This document shows, piece after piece, positions 46,943 through 56,812 of a DNA stretch of 64,000 nucleotides. The position numbers were made by a program, and so were the translations under genes. Numbering within the stretch: position 1 is the stretch's first letter; every line of letters starts with the position of its first letter. Source of the DNA: Parerythrobacter aestuarii (lineage in GTDB: Bacteria; Pseudomonadota; Alphaproteobacteria; Sphingomonadales; Sphingomonadaceae). Where the stretch lies: contig NZ_JARBWD010000001.1 of NCBI RefSeq assembly GCF_030140925.1, forward strand, positions 1,922,001 to 1,986,000. The letters run 5' to 3'. Under the pieces are notes generated by a model. The model was not told where the DNA came from and ran no database searches. It saw only the letters and a program-made list of their open reading frames with translations.

Positions 46943-47248
46943 TTACCCCTTCAGCCTGTCGACATCGTCGACCGCGATGGTGCCGCGGCCACGGAAATAG
47001 ATCACGAGGATAGCAAGCCCGATCGCGGCCTCGCCCGCTGCCACGGTCAATACGAACATGGCGAAAATCTGACCGGTCAGGTCACCGAGGAAAGCGCTGA
47101 AAGCGACGAGATTGATGTTCACCGCGAGCAGGATCAGCTCGATCGCCATCAGGATGACGATGATGTTCTTGCGATTGAGGAAGATGCCCAGCACGCCCAG
47201 CACGAACAGGATCGCGCTGACGACGACATAGTGCTCGATGCCGATCAC
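46943..47248 (-). CDS. nuoK: NADH-quinone oxidoreductase subunit K
   Basis: A 101-residue membrane subunit of complex I with three helices and the two conserved buried glutamates ([12 protein letters not shown] and [13 protein letters not shown]). The start is GTG at 47248, overlapping the nuoJ stop (GTGA). A longer frame extending upstream is a shadow of nuoJ. Confidence 0.95.
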   Translation of the reverse strand: MIGIEHYVVVSAILFVLGVLGIFLNRKNIIVILMAIELILLAVNINLVAFSAFLGDLTGQIFAMFVLTVAAGEAAIGLAILVIYFRGRGTIAVDDVDRLKG

Positions 47249-47865
47249 AGCTCGACCCCCTTGCCGATTTCCGGCTGTTTCATGACGGTTGCATCCTCTG
47301 GGCGGCGCTGCACCTGCTTCGAGATGTTCTGGTGGCCCCGCGTGGTCTTGAGATCGCGATGGGTCAGCACGATCGCACCGATCATCGCCACCAGCAGGAT
47401 GATCCCGGCGGTTTCGAACAGGAACAGGTAGTCGCTGTACAGCAACGCGCCGAGGCTCTCGATATTGCTCTCGCCCACCATCGGCGCGGCGCTGCCATCG
47501 GGCGTGCCCAGCTTGAGCGCGCCGGCGCGATAGGCGCCGATGCCCAGCACCAGCTCGGCCAGCAGCACGATGGCGACCAGCATCCCGAGCGGGAAATTCT
47601 TGATAAAGCCGGCGCGCAGTTCGGCGAAATCGATGTCCAGCATCATGACTACGAACAGGAACAGCACGGCGACCGCACCGACGTAGACGATCACCAGCAG
47701 CATGGCGATGAATTCGGCACCCACGATCACCATCAGCCCCGCCGCGTTGAAGAAGGCGAGGATCAGCCACAGCACCGAATGCACCGGGTTGCGGCTCATG
47801 ATCGTGAGCACCCCGCTGGCGATGACCAGCGCGGCGAACAGGTAGAAGGCGATGGCTTGAATCAT
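47245..47865 (-). CDS. nuoJ: NADH-quinone oxidoreductase subunit J
   Basis: A 206-residue membrane subunit of complex I with five helices, including [18 protein letters not shown] and [21 protein letters not shown] with the pi-bulge region. It is separated from nuoI by 144 bases, the only real gap inside the operon, filled by a paired-hairpin repeat. Its stop overlaps the nuoK GTG. Confidence 0.96.
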   Translation of the reverse strand: MIQAIAFYLFAALVIASGVLTIMSRNPVHSVLWLILAFFNAAGLMVIVGAEFIAMLLVIVYVGAVAVLFLFVVMMLDIDFAELRAGFIKNFPLGMLVAIVLLAELVLGIGAYRAGALKLGTPDGSAAPMVGESNIESLGALLYSDYLFLFETAGIILLVAMIGAIVLTHRDLKTTRGHQNISKQVQRRPEDATVMKQPEIGKGVEL

Positions 47866-47881
47866 GACGATTCCCCCAAAT

Positions 47882-47970
47882 CGTCACCCCTGCGCAGGCA
47901 GGGGTCCAGAACGCCAAGCGTCATGCGAACCATTTCCGTTAGCTGGGCCCCTGCCTTCGCAGGGGCGACG
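47882..47970. repeat. Paired-hairpin palindromic element between nuoI and nuoJ
   Basis: Hairpin one (47887-47904) is CCCCTGC-GCAG-GCAGGGG and hairpin two (47948-47965) is CCCCTGC-CTTC-GCAGGGG. They are flanked by CGTCA/GACG ends and TCCAG/CTGGG inner arms, so the whole 89 bp unit is also one large imperfect palindrome. It matches the layout of the elements at 1115-1181 and 58518-58586. Confidence 0.8.
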
Positions 47971-48009
47971 TGGAAAGACTGAAAAGCTGCCCCAATCACG
48001 CGCGGCCCC

Positions 48010-48498
48010 CTAGCGATACGGCGCATCGGCTTCAAGGTTCGCGGCGATCGCCCGCTCCCACTTGTCACCATTAGCGAGCAGCTTGGCCTTGTCATAGAGC
48101 AGCTCCTCGCGGGTTTCGGTTGCATATTCGAAGTTCGGACCCTCGACGATGGCATCCACCGGGCAGGCTTCCTGGCAGAAACCGCAATAAATGCACTTGG
48201 TCATGTCGATGTCATACCGGGTGGTGCGGCGGCTGCCATCGTCACGCGGTTCGGCCTCGATAGTGATCGCCTGCGCCGGGCAGATCGCTTCGCACAGCTT
48301 GCAGGCGATGCAGCGCTCTTCTCCGTTGGGATAGCGCCGCAGCGCATGCTCGCCGCGGAATCGCGGGCTCAGCGGGTTCTTCTCGAACGGATAGTTGATC
48401 GTCACCTTGGGCTTGAAGAAATACTTCAGCGTGAGAGCATGCGCCTTCACGAACTCCCACAGGGTGAACGACTTGATGAGATGTGCGACGGTGCTCAT
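48010..48498 (-). CDS. nuoI: NADH-quinone oxidoreductase subunit I
   Basis: A 162-residue peripheral subunit carrying two 4Fe-4S clusters, bound by [12 protein letters not shown] and [12 protein letters not shown]. The N-terminal amphipathic helix region matches the family. The ATG at 48498 overlaps the nuoH stop (ATGA). A longer frame upstream is a nuoH shadow. Confidence 0.97.
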   Translation of the reverse strand: MSTVAHLIKSFTLWEFVKAHALTLKYFFKPKVTINYPFEKNPLSPRFRGEHALRRYPNGEERCIACKLCEAICPAQAITIEAEPRDDGSRRTTRYDIDMTKCIYCGFCQEACPVDAIVEGPNFEYATETREELLYDKAKLLANGDKWERAIAANLEADAPYR

Positions 48499-49562
48499 GC
48501 AGCGCCTCCGAAACGGGTCAGCATCAGCCAGCCGCTCACCAGCACGACGAACAGCAAGCTCATCGGCAGGAAGACTTTCCAGCCCAGCCGCATCAGCTGG
48601 TCGTAGCGGTAGCGCGGGACCGTCGCCATTACCCAGCTGAACATGAAGAAGAAGAAGAACGTTTTGAGCAGGAACCACACGATCCCGGGCACCCAATAGA
48701 GCGGTGCCCAGTCCACCGGCGGCAGCCACCCGCCCCAGAACAGGATCGTGTTGAGGCTGCACATCAGCAGGATATTGGCATATTCGCCCAGCCAGAACAG
48801 TGCGAAGCTCATCGAGCTGTATTCGGTCTGATACCCGGCGACGAGCTCGGACTCGGCCTCGGTCAGGTCGAACGGCACGCGCTGGGTCTCGGCCAGGGCG
48901 GAGATGAAGAACACCACCCACATCGGGAACAGCAGCAGGTTGAAGAAATAGCCGTTGACGATGCCGAAGCCATGGCCCCGCTGCGCCTCGACGATTTCGC
49001 TGAGGTTGAACGTGCCCGCATAGAGCACCACGCAGATCAGGATGAAGCCAATCGAGACTTCGTAGCTGATCATCTGCGCGGCGGCGCGCATGGCGGAGAA
49101 GAACGGGTATTTGGAGTTACTCGCCCACCCGCTCATCACCACGCCGTAAACGCCAAGCGAGCTGATCGCGAGGACATAAAGCAGGCCGACATTGATATCG
49201 GCCAGCACCACACCGGCATCGAACGGGATCACCGCCCAGGCCATCAGCGCCACGGTGAAGGTAACGATCGGCGCGAGGATGAAGATGCCCTTGTTTGCCG
49301 CGCTCGGGATGATGGTTTCCTGCAGGAACACCTTGAGCCCGTCGGCGAAGGACTGGAGCAAGCCGAACGGCCCGACCACATTGGGCCCGCGCCGCAGGTT
49401 GATCGCGGCCCACACCTTGCGGTCGACATAGATGATCATCGCCACCGCCAGCATCAGCGGCAACGCGATCAGCAGGATGCCCGCGATCGTGGCAACGAAC
49501 CACGCGCCCTGGTAGCTCAGCGAATAGCCGAACAGGCCAAGAGACTGGAAGAACTCAGTCAT
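48495..49562 (-). CDS. nuoH: NADH-quinone oxidoreductase subunit H
   Basis: A 355-residue membrane subunit forming the quinone-binding interface. It has [35 protein letters not shown] and the [21 protein letters not shown] loop. The ATG at 49562 overlaps the 3' end of the upstream 96-residue gene by 8 bp; an alternative start 25 codons earlier lies inside that gene. Confidence 0.97.
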   Translation of the reverse strand: MTEFFQSLGLFGYSLSYQGAWFVATIAGILLIALPLMLAVAMIIYVDRKVWAAINLRRGPNVVGPFGLLQSFADGLKVFLQETIIPSAANKGIFILAPIVTFTVALMAWAVIPFDAGVVLADINVGLLYVLAISSLGVYGVVMSGWASNSKYPFFSAMRAAAQMISYEVSIGFILICVVLYAGTFNLSEIVEAQRGHGFGIVNGYFFNLLLFPMWVVFFISALAETQRVPFDLTEAESELVAGYQTEYSSMSFALFWLGEYANILLMCSLNTILFWGGWLPPVDWAPLYWVPGIVWFLLKTFFFFFMFSWVMATVPRYRYDQLMRLGWKVFLPMSLLFVVLVSGWLMLTRFGGAA

Positions 49563-49845
49563 CCGATTTACCCTCCGGTTTGCGCCGCTGGAGGGTCCAA
49601 ACCATTGCTGCGCCAACGAATGGCCAAACAGCTTCACTCAAGGCCATTCTGAGACCGTCAAAGAACAAATAATAGCGCGTCCCGTCACTGGTGGAGTCAT
49701 TTTCCACCCTGATGAGATATTGAGCAGAATATAATGCGGCTGTGATCAAGACCAATGCAATTGCGGACCACAGTAAAATCGGCACAGCATTGCTCATCGC
49801 GAAATGGACTATTACGCTGTGGACTTGCCTAGAGGACTTACTCAT
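49555..49845 (-). CDS. Small membrane protein gene between nuoG and nuoH
   Basis: A 96-residue protein with one clear membrane segment (about residues 18-42, in [20 protein letters not shown]) and a second weaker one (about 65-85). It ends in a basic/acidic tail [10 protein letters not shown]. The ATG overlaps the nuoG stop (ATGA) and its stop overlaps the nuoH start by 8 bp. No family is recognised. The DNA is more AT-rich than the flanking nuo genes. It is one of seven extra genes in the operon. Confidence 0.7.
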   Translation of the reverse strand: MSKSSRQVHSVIVHFAMSNAVPILLWSAIALVLITAALYSAQYLIRVENDSTSDGTRYYLFFDGLRMALSEAVWPFVGAAMVWTLQRRKPEGKSDD

Positions 49846-51857
49846 TCCGCAGCCTCCTTTAGCTCGTCGCCATGGAGCAGTTCCGCCGAACATTGCTGCA
49901 TCACCGCGCTGGCGCGGGCGATGGGGTTGGTGAGGTAGAAATCCTTGATCGGATAGGCGTCGATCGTGCCCTCGGCCTTGGCCTTGCTGTCCGCCTTGGG
50001 CAGCGCACCGTAATCAGCCAGGCCTTCTTCGCCCAGCGCCGGGACTTCGGCGATCATCGCGGCCTGCAGCTCGGCAAAGCTGTCGAAGCCGACCTCGACC
50101 CCGATGGCATCGGCCAGCGCGCGCAGGATGGTCCAGTCCTCGCGCGCATCGCCCGGCGCAAACACGGCCTTTTCGGCGTATTGCACGCGGCCTTCGGTAT
50201 TGACGTAGGTGCCGTCCTTCTCGGCAAAGCTAGCTGCGGGCAGGATGATATCCGCAGCATGCGCGCCCTTGTCGCCGTGGTGGCCGATATAGACCTTGAG
50301 CGTATCGGCGAAGGGCTCGAAATCCATCTCGTCAGCGCCGAGGCTCAGCACCACCTTGGGCTTGGCCGCGACGATATCCTTCATCCCGCCCTTCTGAGCG
50401 AAGCCGAGCATCAGCCCGCCCATCCGCGCGGCGGAGAAGTGCATCACGTTGAAGCCGTTCCAGCCATCTTTGACCACGCCCAACTTCTCGGCAGCGGCGA
50501 GACCGGCATGGAGCGCACCCCGGCCCACTGCCGCACCGCCGAGGATGATGGCGGGGCGTTCGGCAGCCTTGAAGGTATCGACCAGGTCCTTCGGGAGCTT
50601 CGACAGCACCGCAAGATCGCTGCCGAGGAAGGTTGCGGGATAGGTCGTCTCCCACTCCGGTCCGATGATGTAAACCTTCGCGCCGCGCTTTGCCGCCTTG
50701 CGCAGGCGGACGTTGACCAGCGGGGCTTCCCAGCGGACGTGGCTGCCGACGATCAGGATCGCATCGGCGGTCTCGATCCCGGCGAAGGTGGTGTTGAAAT
50801 TGACCGCCGCGAGGTTCGACACGTCATAGTCCATGCCGGTCTGGCGGCCTTCGATCAGCGAGGAACCGCAGGCCTTGAGCAGCGCCTTGGCCGCGAACAT
50901 CGTCTCGCAATCGACCATATCGCCCGCGACGGCGGCGATCGCCTTGGTGTCGCCCTTGAGCGCTTTTGAGATAGCCTTGAAGGCCTCGTCCCAACCAGCG
51001 GGCTGCAGACCACCGCGTTTTCGCATGAAGACCTTGTCGAGCCGCCGCTTGCCGAGGCCATCGACCATGTAGCGGCCCTTGTCGCTGACCCATTCCTCGT
51101 TGACGTCGTCATTGATGCGCGGCAGCGCGCGCATGACTTCGCGGCCCTTGGAGTGGAGCGAGATGTTCGCGCCGACCGCATCCGAAACATCGATGCTGAG
51201 CGTGCGCTTCAGTTCCCATGGGCGCGCCTCGAAGGCGTAGGGACGGCTGGTGAGCGCGCCGACCGGGCACAGGTCAATCACATTGGCGCTGAGCTCATGC
51301 TCGGCGGCCTGCTCGAGATAGGTCGTGATCTGCATGTCCTCGCCGCGATAGATCGCGCCGATTTCGTCCACGCCGGCGATTTCTTCGGAGAAACGCACGC
51401 AGCGGGTGCAGTGGATGCAGCGGGTCATGACCGTCTTGATCAGCGGACCCATATATTTCTCGGTCACCGCCCGCTTGTTCATCTGGTAGCGGCTGCCGCC
51501 CCGGCCATAGGCCACGGCCTGGTCCTGCAAGTCGCATTCGCCGCCCTGATCGCAGATCGGGCAATCGAGCGGGTGATTGATGAGGAGGAATTCCATCACC
51601 CCTTCGCGCGCCTTCTTGACCATTTCGGTGTCGGTGCGGATTTCCTGGCCTTCGCTGGTCGGCAGCGCACAGCTCGCCTGCGGCTTGGGCGGCCCCGGCT
51701 TCACTTCAACCAGGCACATGCGGCAATTGCCGGCAATGCTCAGCCGCTCGTGATAGCAGAAGCGCGGGATTTCCTTCCCCGCCTGCTCGCACGCCTGCAG
51801 GACGGTCGCGCCCTCAGGGACTTCGAGTTCCTGTCCGTCTACGGTGACTTTAGGCAT
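49842..51857 (-). CDS. nuoG: NADH-quinone oxidoreductase subunit G
   Basis: The largest peripheral subunit, 671 residues, carrying a 2Fe-2S cluster (CYHERLSIAGNCRMC...C) and 4Fe-4S clusters (HPLDCPICDQGGECDLQ, TRCIHCTRCVRF and CPVGALTSRP). It has a molybdopterin-type C-terminal fold. The ATG at 51857 ([13 protein letters not shown]) matches the family; a longer frame has no support. The start overlaps the upstream 67-residue gene by 8 bp. Confidence 0.97.
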   Translation of the reverse strand: MPKVTVDGQELEVPEGATVLQACEQAGKEIPRFCYHERLSIAGNCRMCLVEVKPGPPKPQASCALPTSEGQEIRTDTEMVKKAREGVMEFLLINHPLDCPICDQGGECDLQDQAVAYGRGGSRYQMNKRAVTEKYMGPLIKTVMTRCIHCTRCVRFSEEIAGVDEIGAIYRGEDMQITTYLEQAAEHELSANVIDLCPVGALTSRPYAFEARPWELKRTLSIDVSDAVGANISLHSKGREVMRALPRINDDVNEEWVSDKGRYMVDGLGKRRLDKVFMRKRGGLQPAGWDEAFKAISKALKGDTKAIAAVAGDMVDCETMFAAKALLKACGSSLIEGRQTGMDYDVSNLAAVNFNTTFAGIETADAILIVGSHVRWEAPLVNVRLRKAAKRGAKVYIIGPEWETTYPATFLGSDLAVLSKLPKDLVDTFKAAERPAIILGGAAVGRGALHAGLAAAEKLGVVKDGWNGFNVMHFSAARMGGLMLGFAQKGGMKDIVAAKPKVVLSLGADEMDFEPFADTLKVYIGHHGDKGAHAADIILPAASFAEKDGTYVNTEGRVQYAEKAVFAPGDAREDWTILRALADAIGVEVGFDSFAELQAAMIAEVPALGEEGLADYGALPKADSKAKAEGTIDAYPIKDFYLTNPIARASAVMQQCSAELLHGDELKEAAE

Positions 51858-52053
51858 TTTCCGCGCTCTCTTGAACTTTGGTGTTCCCCAGCATTTCGAT
51901 GATCCCTCCGCCTGCACTCAGCAGGAGGCCAAAGATGAGGAGCAGCGAATCTTGGGCCAACTGCAGCCCGAAAAACTCAGGAAATACGTAGACCACCATC
52001 AAGGCGAATCCCGCACCATAGAGAACTCCAGGAAAGCGCTTCATCGGGCTCAT
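51850..52053 (-). CDS. Small membrane protein gene between nuoF and nuoG
   Basis: A 67-residue protein with two membrane segments (about residues 8-24 and 35-52). The ATG overlaps the nuoF stop (ATGA), and the TAA lies within the nuoG start region (8 bp overlap). No family is recognised. The placement with overlaps on both sides means it is translated with the operon. Confidence 0.65.
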   Translation of the reverse strand: MSPMKRFPGVLYGAGFALMVVYVFPEFFGLQLAQDSLLLIFGLLLSAGGGIIEMLGNTKVQESAENA

Positions 52054-53342
52054 TCCGCCGCCTCCGCGAACTTCGCGTTGTGCTCTTCGATGCGCCGCTC
52101 CAGCTCGGGGCGGAAGTGGCGGATCAGGCCCTGGATCGGCCATGCGGCGGCGTCGCCCAGCGCGCAGATGGTGTGGCCTTCGACCTGCTTTGTGACCTGC
52201 TGCAGCATGTCGATTTCCTCGATTGCCGCATCGCCGGTGCGCAGGCGTTCCATCATGCGCCACATCCAGCCGGTACCTTCGCGGCACGGGGTGCACTGGC
52301 CGCAGGACTCATGCTTGTAGAAATAGCTGATGCGGCTGATCGCGCGGACGATGTCGGTCGACTTGTCCATGACGATCACCGCCGCCGTGCCGAGGCCCGA
52401 TCCGACCGCCTTGAGCCCGTCGAAATCCATCGGTGCATCGATGATGTCCTTGGCCGGGACCAGCGGAACCGAGCTGCCGCCCGGGATCACCGCCAGCAGG
52501 TTGTCCCAGCCGCCACGAATTCCGCCGCAATGCGTCTCGATCAGCTCGCGGAAGGAAATGCTCATCGATTCTTCGACCACGCAGGGCTTTTCGACATGCC
52601 CGCTGATCTGGAACAATTTTGTGCCGTGGTTGCCTTCATTGCCGAAGCTGGCGAACCAGCTCGCGCCGCGTCGCAGGATCGTAGGGACGACCGCAATGCT
52701 CTCGACATTGTTGACCGTGGTCGGGCAGCCATAGAGGCCCGCGCCGGCCGGGAACGGCGGCTTGAGGCGCGGCTGGCCTTTCTTGCCTTCGAGGCTTTCG
52801 ATCATCGCGGTTTCTTCGCCGCAGATGTAAGCGCCTGCACCGCGGTGCATGAAGACATCGAAATCATAGCCGGTGCCACTGGCATTCTTGCCGATCAGGC
52901 CCGCGTCATAGGCCTCGTCGATCGCCGCCTGCAGCGTTTCCGCCTCGCGGATGTACTCGCCGCGAATGTAGATGTAGGCCGCCCGCGCGCGCATGGCGAA
53001 ACCGGCGACCAGCGCGCCTTCGATCAGCTTGTGCGGATCGTGGCGGATGATCTCGCGGTCCTTGCACGAACCCGGCTCGGACTCGTCGGCATTGATGACG
53101 AGGAAGCTCGGGCGACCGTCCTTCGATTCCTTGGGCATGAACGACCATTTGAGACCGGTTGGGAAGCCTGCCCCGCCGCGCCCGCGCAGGCCCGAAGCCT
53201 TGATCTCGTCGATGATCGAATCCTGCCCACGCTCGATCAGGGCCTTGGTATTGTCCCAGTCCCCGCGCGCCTGCGCTGCCTTGAGGCCCCAATCCTGGAA
53301 GCCATACACATTGGTGAAGATGCGATCCTTGTCAGCCAGCAT
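52050..53342 (-). CDS. nuoF: NADH-quinone oxidoreductase subunit F
   Basis: The NADH- and FMN-binding subunit, 430 residues. It shows [16 protein letters not shown], the [13 protein letters not shown] flavin site and the 4Fe-4S ligands [11 protein letters not shown]. The ATG at 53342 is preferred over one at 53351 because AAGGA is well spaced only for the former. The start overlaps the 82-residue gene upstream by 11 bp. Confidence 0.97.
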   Translation of the reverse strand: MLADKDRIFTNVYGFQDWGLKAAQARGDWDNTKALIERGQDSIIDEIKASGLRGRGGAGFPTGLKWSFMPKESKDGRPSFLVINADESEPGSCKDREIIRHDPHKLIEGALVAGFAMRARAAYIYIRGEYIREAETLQAAIDEAYDAGLIGKNASGTGYDFDVFMHRGAGAYICGEETAMIESLEGKKGQPRLKPPFPAGAGLYGCPTTVNNVESIAVVPTILRRGASWFASFGNEGNHGTKLFQISGHVEKPCVVEESMSISFRELIETHCGGIRGGWDNLLAVIPGGSSVPLVPAKDIIDAPMDFDGLKAVGSGLGTAAVIVMDKSTDIVRAISRISYFYKHESCGQCTPCREGTGWMWRMMERLRTGDAAIEEIDMLQQVTKQVEGHTICALGDAAAWPIQGLIRHFRPELERRIEEHNAKFAEAAE

Positions 53343-53580
53343 CGTTCTCATCCTTCTCGACGACTTCGACCGTCTCCTCCATCGCCAGCGCATCTCCAGT
53401 CGGGACCTGCACCAGCATGGCGGTGCCGCCCAGCATGAGGACAGCGCCCGAGATCATGGCGATGTCCCCGGCATTCGGCAGGCCGCGCCAGATGGCAATG
53501 CCGCCGGTGATCAGCGCCGTCGCACCTAGCGACAAAGATGACTTGGCGAGAATGTGAAGGTGGCGCAGGGTCATCACCAT
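53332..53580 (-). CDS. Small membrane protein gene between nuoE and nuoF
   Basis: An 82-residue protein with two membrane segments (about residues 15-32 and 38-58) and an acidic tail ([15 protein letters not shown]). The ATG at 53580 or a second ATG at 53574 overlaps the nuoE stop; the 3' end overlaps nuoF. No family is recognised. Confidence 0.65.
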   Translation of the reverse strand: MVMTLRHLHILAKSSLSLGATALITGGIAIWRGLPNAGDIAMISGAVLMLGGTAMLVQVPTGDALAMEETVEVVEKDENDAG

Positions 53581-54242
53581 TCCCCCCGGTAGTCATGGTT
53601 CCCGGTGACCATTTCCTTGAGCGTGGTCGGCCCGCCCGAAGGCTCCGACGTGTGCCGCCCCGGCTCCTGCGTCCCAGCCTTCGGCGTTTCGCCCTTGGCC
53701 AGCGCATCGAGCACGGCATCGAGCCGCTCGACGGTCAAGTCCTCGTAATTGTCGTCATTGATCTGGACCATCGGTGCGGTGGCGCAATTGCCCATGCATT
53801 CGACTTCGGTGAGGGTCCACAGGCCATCCTCGGAGACCTTGCCCTTTTCCATACCGCGCTTCTTGCAGGCGGTGATGATATCGTCGCTGCCGCGCAGCAT
53901 GCAGGGCGTCGTGCCACACACTTGCACGTGATATTTCCCAACCGGAACAAGGTTATACATGAAATAGAAGGTCGCGACCTCGACCACGCGGATCACAGGC
54001 ATGTCGAGATAGTTGGCGACATATTCCATCACCGGCAGCGGCAGCCAGCCCTGCGTGTCGGTCTCTTCGCCAACCTGCCGCTGGGCGAGGTCGAGCAGCG
54101 GCATCACCGCGCTGCGCTGGCGCCCTTCAGGATACTTGGCGATATGCTTGTCCGCTTGTCGCTTGTACTCGGGCGAGAACGCGAACGAACCCCAGCGCTC
54201 GCGCAGCTCGGGCGTATCGGGGGCGAGATGACGATCAGCCAC
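53574..54242 (-). CDS. nuoE: NADH-quinone oxidoreductase subunit E
   Basis: A 222-residue thioredoxin-fold subunit with a 2Fe-2S cluster bound by VCGTTPC and ECMGNC. The start is GTG at 54242 (VADRHLAPDTPELRE), matching the family; a longer frame has no support. It overlaps the 103-residue gene upstream by 8 bp (GTGGCTGA). The C-terminal 40 residues are a low-complexity extension. Confidence 0.96.
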   Translation of the reverse strand: MADRHLAPDTPELRERWGSFAFSPEYKRQADKHIAKYPEGRQRSAVMPLLDLAQRQVGEETDTQGWLPLPVMEYVANYLDMPVIRVVEVATFYFMYNLVPVGKYHVQVCGTTPCMLRGSDDIITACKKRGMEKGKVSEDGLWTLTEVECMGNCATAPMVQINDDNYEDLTVERLDAVLDALAKGETPKAGTQEPGRHTSEPSGGPTTLKEMVTGNHDYRGEW

Positions 54243-54546
54243 GTTCGGAATCCTTTGCAAGCGCGCGCTCCGATGCCTCGCGCTCGAGATATTTGCGGTC
54301 GAGACGGCCACCCACCCACAGGATGGGCAACCAGATACAGAGCGGGATGGCGACCACGACCAGGGCAATAGCCCAGATGTTGGCCGCGAAGAAATCGAGA
54401 TAGCCAGCCTGACCCGCAGCCAGCAGGCCGAAAAAGAGCAGCGGCCCTGCGATTACCAGCAACGCGAACATGCCCACCACGACAAGCGCGCTCTTGCCGT
54501 CGGCCTTAGATCTGGCGAGTTCGTTGTCGGTCAGCTGCTCAGCCAT
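54235..54546 (-). CDS. Small membrane protein gene upstream of nuoE
   Basis: A 103-residue protein with two strong membrane segments (about residues 20-44 and 57-78) and a charged C-terminal helix (RLDRKYLEREASERALAKD). The ATG overlaps the 60-residue gene stop by 8 bp, and its stop lies inside the nuoE start. No family is recognised. Confidence 0.7.
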   Translation of the reverse strand: MAEQLTDNELARSKADGKSALVVVGMFALLVIAGPLLFFGLLAAGQAGYLDFFAANIWAIALVVVAIPLCIWLPILWVGGRLDRKYLEREASERALAKDSERG

Positions 54547-54721
54547 TGCTCAGCCTCGCTTGCAGGTAGCGACCGACATAGAGGCCAATGACGGCGGCGA
54601 AGGCCGTCGAGAGGATTTCCTTGAGGCTCGAGGCCCCGTGAAACACGGCCAGATACGCCGCCACCGCCGAAGCGAAGGCCGCAAACGCCGCGACAAAGAT
54701 GAAGAGTTCACGGGCGACCAT
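54539..54721 (-). CDS. Very small membrane protein gene between nuoD and nuoE
   Basis: A 60-residue protein with two membrane segments (about residues 5-27 and 34-53). The ATG at 54721 overlaps the stop of the lipoprotein gene upstream (ATGA), and its stop overlaps the 103-residue gene. No family is recognised. Such a short frame is believed mainly because of the overlaps on both sides. Confidence 0.6.
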   Translation of the reverse strand: MVARELFIFVAAFAAFASAVAAYLAVFHGASSLKEILSTAFAAVIGLYVGRYLQARLSNG

Positions 54722-55098
54722 CAAGATTTCCTGCCTCGCGTCATTTCCTCAACTGAATTCAAAGCTTTAAATACCTGACATTCGACCTGACCATCATTGA
54801 CCAAGCAGTAGTGGAGTGTAGCAACTTCATTGCCGTAATCGTTGGTACGTTTAGATTGCAGCTTATAAAATCTGGCGCCTTCAAACTGCGGTTCGTGGAG
54901 AAACTCCGAAGCGGACCTGGAGGAAATGCCCGCTTCGTCGAAAGCAGCGGCAAACTCAGCCAATGGGACCTCTTCAACTTCGGAAAACGTTGCGCCCGGC
55001 ATCCGTCCTTCGAGATGTTCGCGCACGCTCGATGCATCAGAGCATGCTGCAAGTGCCAACATCAGTATAGCCATAAAGGCAACGCCTAGATGCCTCAC
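54721..55098 (-). CDS. Small lipoprotein gene downstream of nuoD
   Basis: A 125-residue putative lipoprotein. A signal with lipobox LAAC is at about residues 16-19, followed by an acidic domain with one later Cys pair (HYCLV and VECQV) that could form a disulfide. The GTG start overlaps the nuoD stop (GTGA). The DNA of the second half is noticeably AT-richer than the nuo genes. No family is recognised. Confidence 0.7.
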   Translation of the reverse strand: MRHLGVAFMAILMLALAACSDASSVREHLEGRMPGATFSEVEEVPLAEFAAAFDEAGISSRSASEFLHEPQFEGARFYKLQSKRTNDYGNEVATLHYCLVNDGQVECQVFKALNSVEEMTRGRKS

Positions 55099-56306
55099 CG
55101 GTCACACTCCCCGAACACCACGTCGATCGCGCCAAGAATTGCGGTCGCGTCAGGTAGCATGTGGCCCTTGGACATGAAGTCCATCGCCTGCAGGTGGCTG
55201 AAGGCAGTCGGGCGGATCTTGCAGCGATACGGCTTGTTGGTGCCGTCGCTGACGAGGTAGACGCCGAACTCGCCCTTCGGGCTTTCCGTGGCGACGTAGA
55301 CTTCGCCTGCCGGGACATGGAAGCCTTCGGTGTAGAGCTTGAAGTGGTGGATCAGGCTTTCCATCGACTGCTTCATCTCGCCGCGCTTGGGCGGGGAGAC
55401 CTTACCGTCGGTGCTGGCGACCGGACCCTTGGGCATCTGGGCCAGGCACTGCTTGATGATCTTCGCGCTCTCGTAGACTTCCTTCACGCGCACCATGAAG
55501 CGGTCGTAGCAGTCCGAATTGGTGCCAACGGGGATGTCGAACTCCATCCGGTCATAGACTTCGTAAGGCTGGCTCTTGCGGATATCCCACGGGATGCCGG
55601 CCGCGCGGATCATCGGGCCGCTGAAGCCCCAGGCCACCGCGTCGTCCTTGGAAACCACCGCGATGTCGACATTGCGCTGCTTGAAGATGCGGTTGTCGAT
55701 GACAAGGCTCATGGCATCGCCGAACAGCTCGGGCAGGCGCGTGTCGAGCCAGTCGCCGATGTCGACCAGCAGCTTCTCCGGCACATCCTGGTGCACACCG
55801 CCGGGGCGGAACCAGGCGCTGTGCATGCGCGCGCCGCTGGCGCGTTCGAAGAAGTTCATGCAGTCTTCGCGCAGTTCGAACACCCACAAATTGGGCGTCA
55901 TCGCGCCCACGTCCATCACATGCGCGCCGATGTTGAGCATGTGGTTGCAGATGCGGGTCAGCTCGGCAAACAGCACGCGCAGATATTGGGCACGCTCGGG
56001 TACCTCGAGGTTGAGCAGCTTTTCGATCGCGAGGACGTAGCTGTGCTCCATGCACAGCGGGCTGCAGTAATCGAGCCGGTCGAAATAGGGCAGCGCCTGC
56101 AAATAGGTCTTGTGCTCGATCAGCTTCTCGGTGCCGCGGTGCAGCAGGCCGACATGCGGGTCGATCCGTTCGATGATCTCGCCGTCGAGCTCCATCACCA
56201 TGCGCAGCACGCCGTGCGCCGCTGGGTGCTGCGGCCCGAAGTTGATGGTGTAGTTGGAGATGACTTCGTCGCCGGTGGTCGGCGACTGTTCCAGTTGCAC
56301 GCTCAT
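55095..56306 (-). CDS. nuoD: NADH-quinone oxidoreductase subunit D
   Basis: The 49-kDa-type subunit lining the quinone site, 403 residues. It has [23 protein letters not shown] and the DPHVGLLH segment. The ATG at 56306 (MSVQLEQ) overlaps the stop of the upstream 169-residue gene (ATGA). Its stop overlaps the next lipoprotein gene. Confidence 0.97.
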   Translation of the reverse strand: MSVQLEQSPTTGDEVISNYTINFGPQHPAAHGVLRMVMELDGEIIERIDPHVGLLHRGTEKLIEHKTYLQALPYFDRLDYCSPLCMEHSYVLAIEKLLNLEVPERAQYLRVLFAELTRICNHMLNIGAHVMDVGAMTPNLWVFELREDCMNFFERASGARMHSAWFRPGGVHQDVPEKLLVDIGDWLDTRLPELFGDAMSLVIDNRIFKQRNVDIAVVSKDDAVAWGFSGPMIRAAGIPWDIRKSQPYEVYDRMEFDIPVGTNSDCYDRFMVRVKEVYESAKIIKQCLAQMPKGPVASTDGKVSPPKRGEMKQSMESLIHHFKLYTEGFHVPAGEVYVATESPKGEFGVYLVSDGTNKPYRCKIRPTAFSHLQAMDFMSKGHMLPDATAILGAIDVVFGECDR

Positions 56307-56812
56307 CCGCAAATCCAATCGCCGCTATAGCTCTGTGTCACGCCGCCTGCATCAGTCACAACCATGTTGGCAGGTCGGCGGGTCTCGTTGCCCGCTGCCG
56401 GGGCAACGCTGATGCTGACGCCGGGTGCCGAGAAAGTGGTGCCGGTCTTGATGGCGTCGACATTGCCCTTGGCATCGACCGTAACCAGTTCGCCGCCGAC
56501 GCGGATCACGCCCTTGCCGCTTTGTGGGTTGCCCGAGGTGAAGAAGACTTCGCGCCCCACCTCCATGAATGTGCAACCGCCAGTGCGCTGGCCCAGATCG
56601 ACCGAACCGATGTCTCCAAGCCGCTGGAGCTGAGTGGCCTGGACCCCGGCCGGGAGCGCGGGCGCTGCAACAGCTGCTGCAGGTTGCTGGTTCGGCGTGG
56701 TCACACCGGATGCGCCGATGCGCCCGGCGTAGTCATCCGCGGTTTCCGCATCGCCCGGAGGTGAACACGCGATCAACGCCGGAACGGCAAGGAGGATGGC
56801 GGTGCGCCTCAC
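56303..56812 (-). CDS. Lipoprotein gene between nuoC and nuoD
   Basis: A 169-residue putative lipoprotein with lipobox LIAC (Cys at about residue 16). A Pro/Ala-rich linker (residues 40-57) leads to a small beta-rich domain with [17 protein letters not shown] and ending SYSGDWICG. The GTG start overlaps the nuoC stop and its TGA overlaps the nuoD ATG. No family is recognised. It is a periplasmic-side protein encoded in the middle of a complex I operon. Confidence 0.75.
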   Translation of the reverse strand: MRRTAILLAVPALIACSPPGDAETADDYAGRIGASGVTTPNQQPAAAVAAPALPAGVQATQLQRLGDIGSVDLGQRTGGCTFMEVGREVFFTSGNPQSGKGVIRVGGELVTVDAKGNVDAIKTGTTFSAPGVSISVAPAAGNETRRPANMVVTDAGGVTQSYSGDWICG

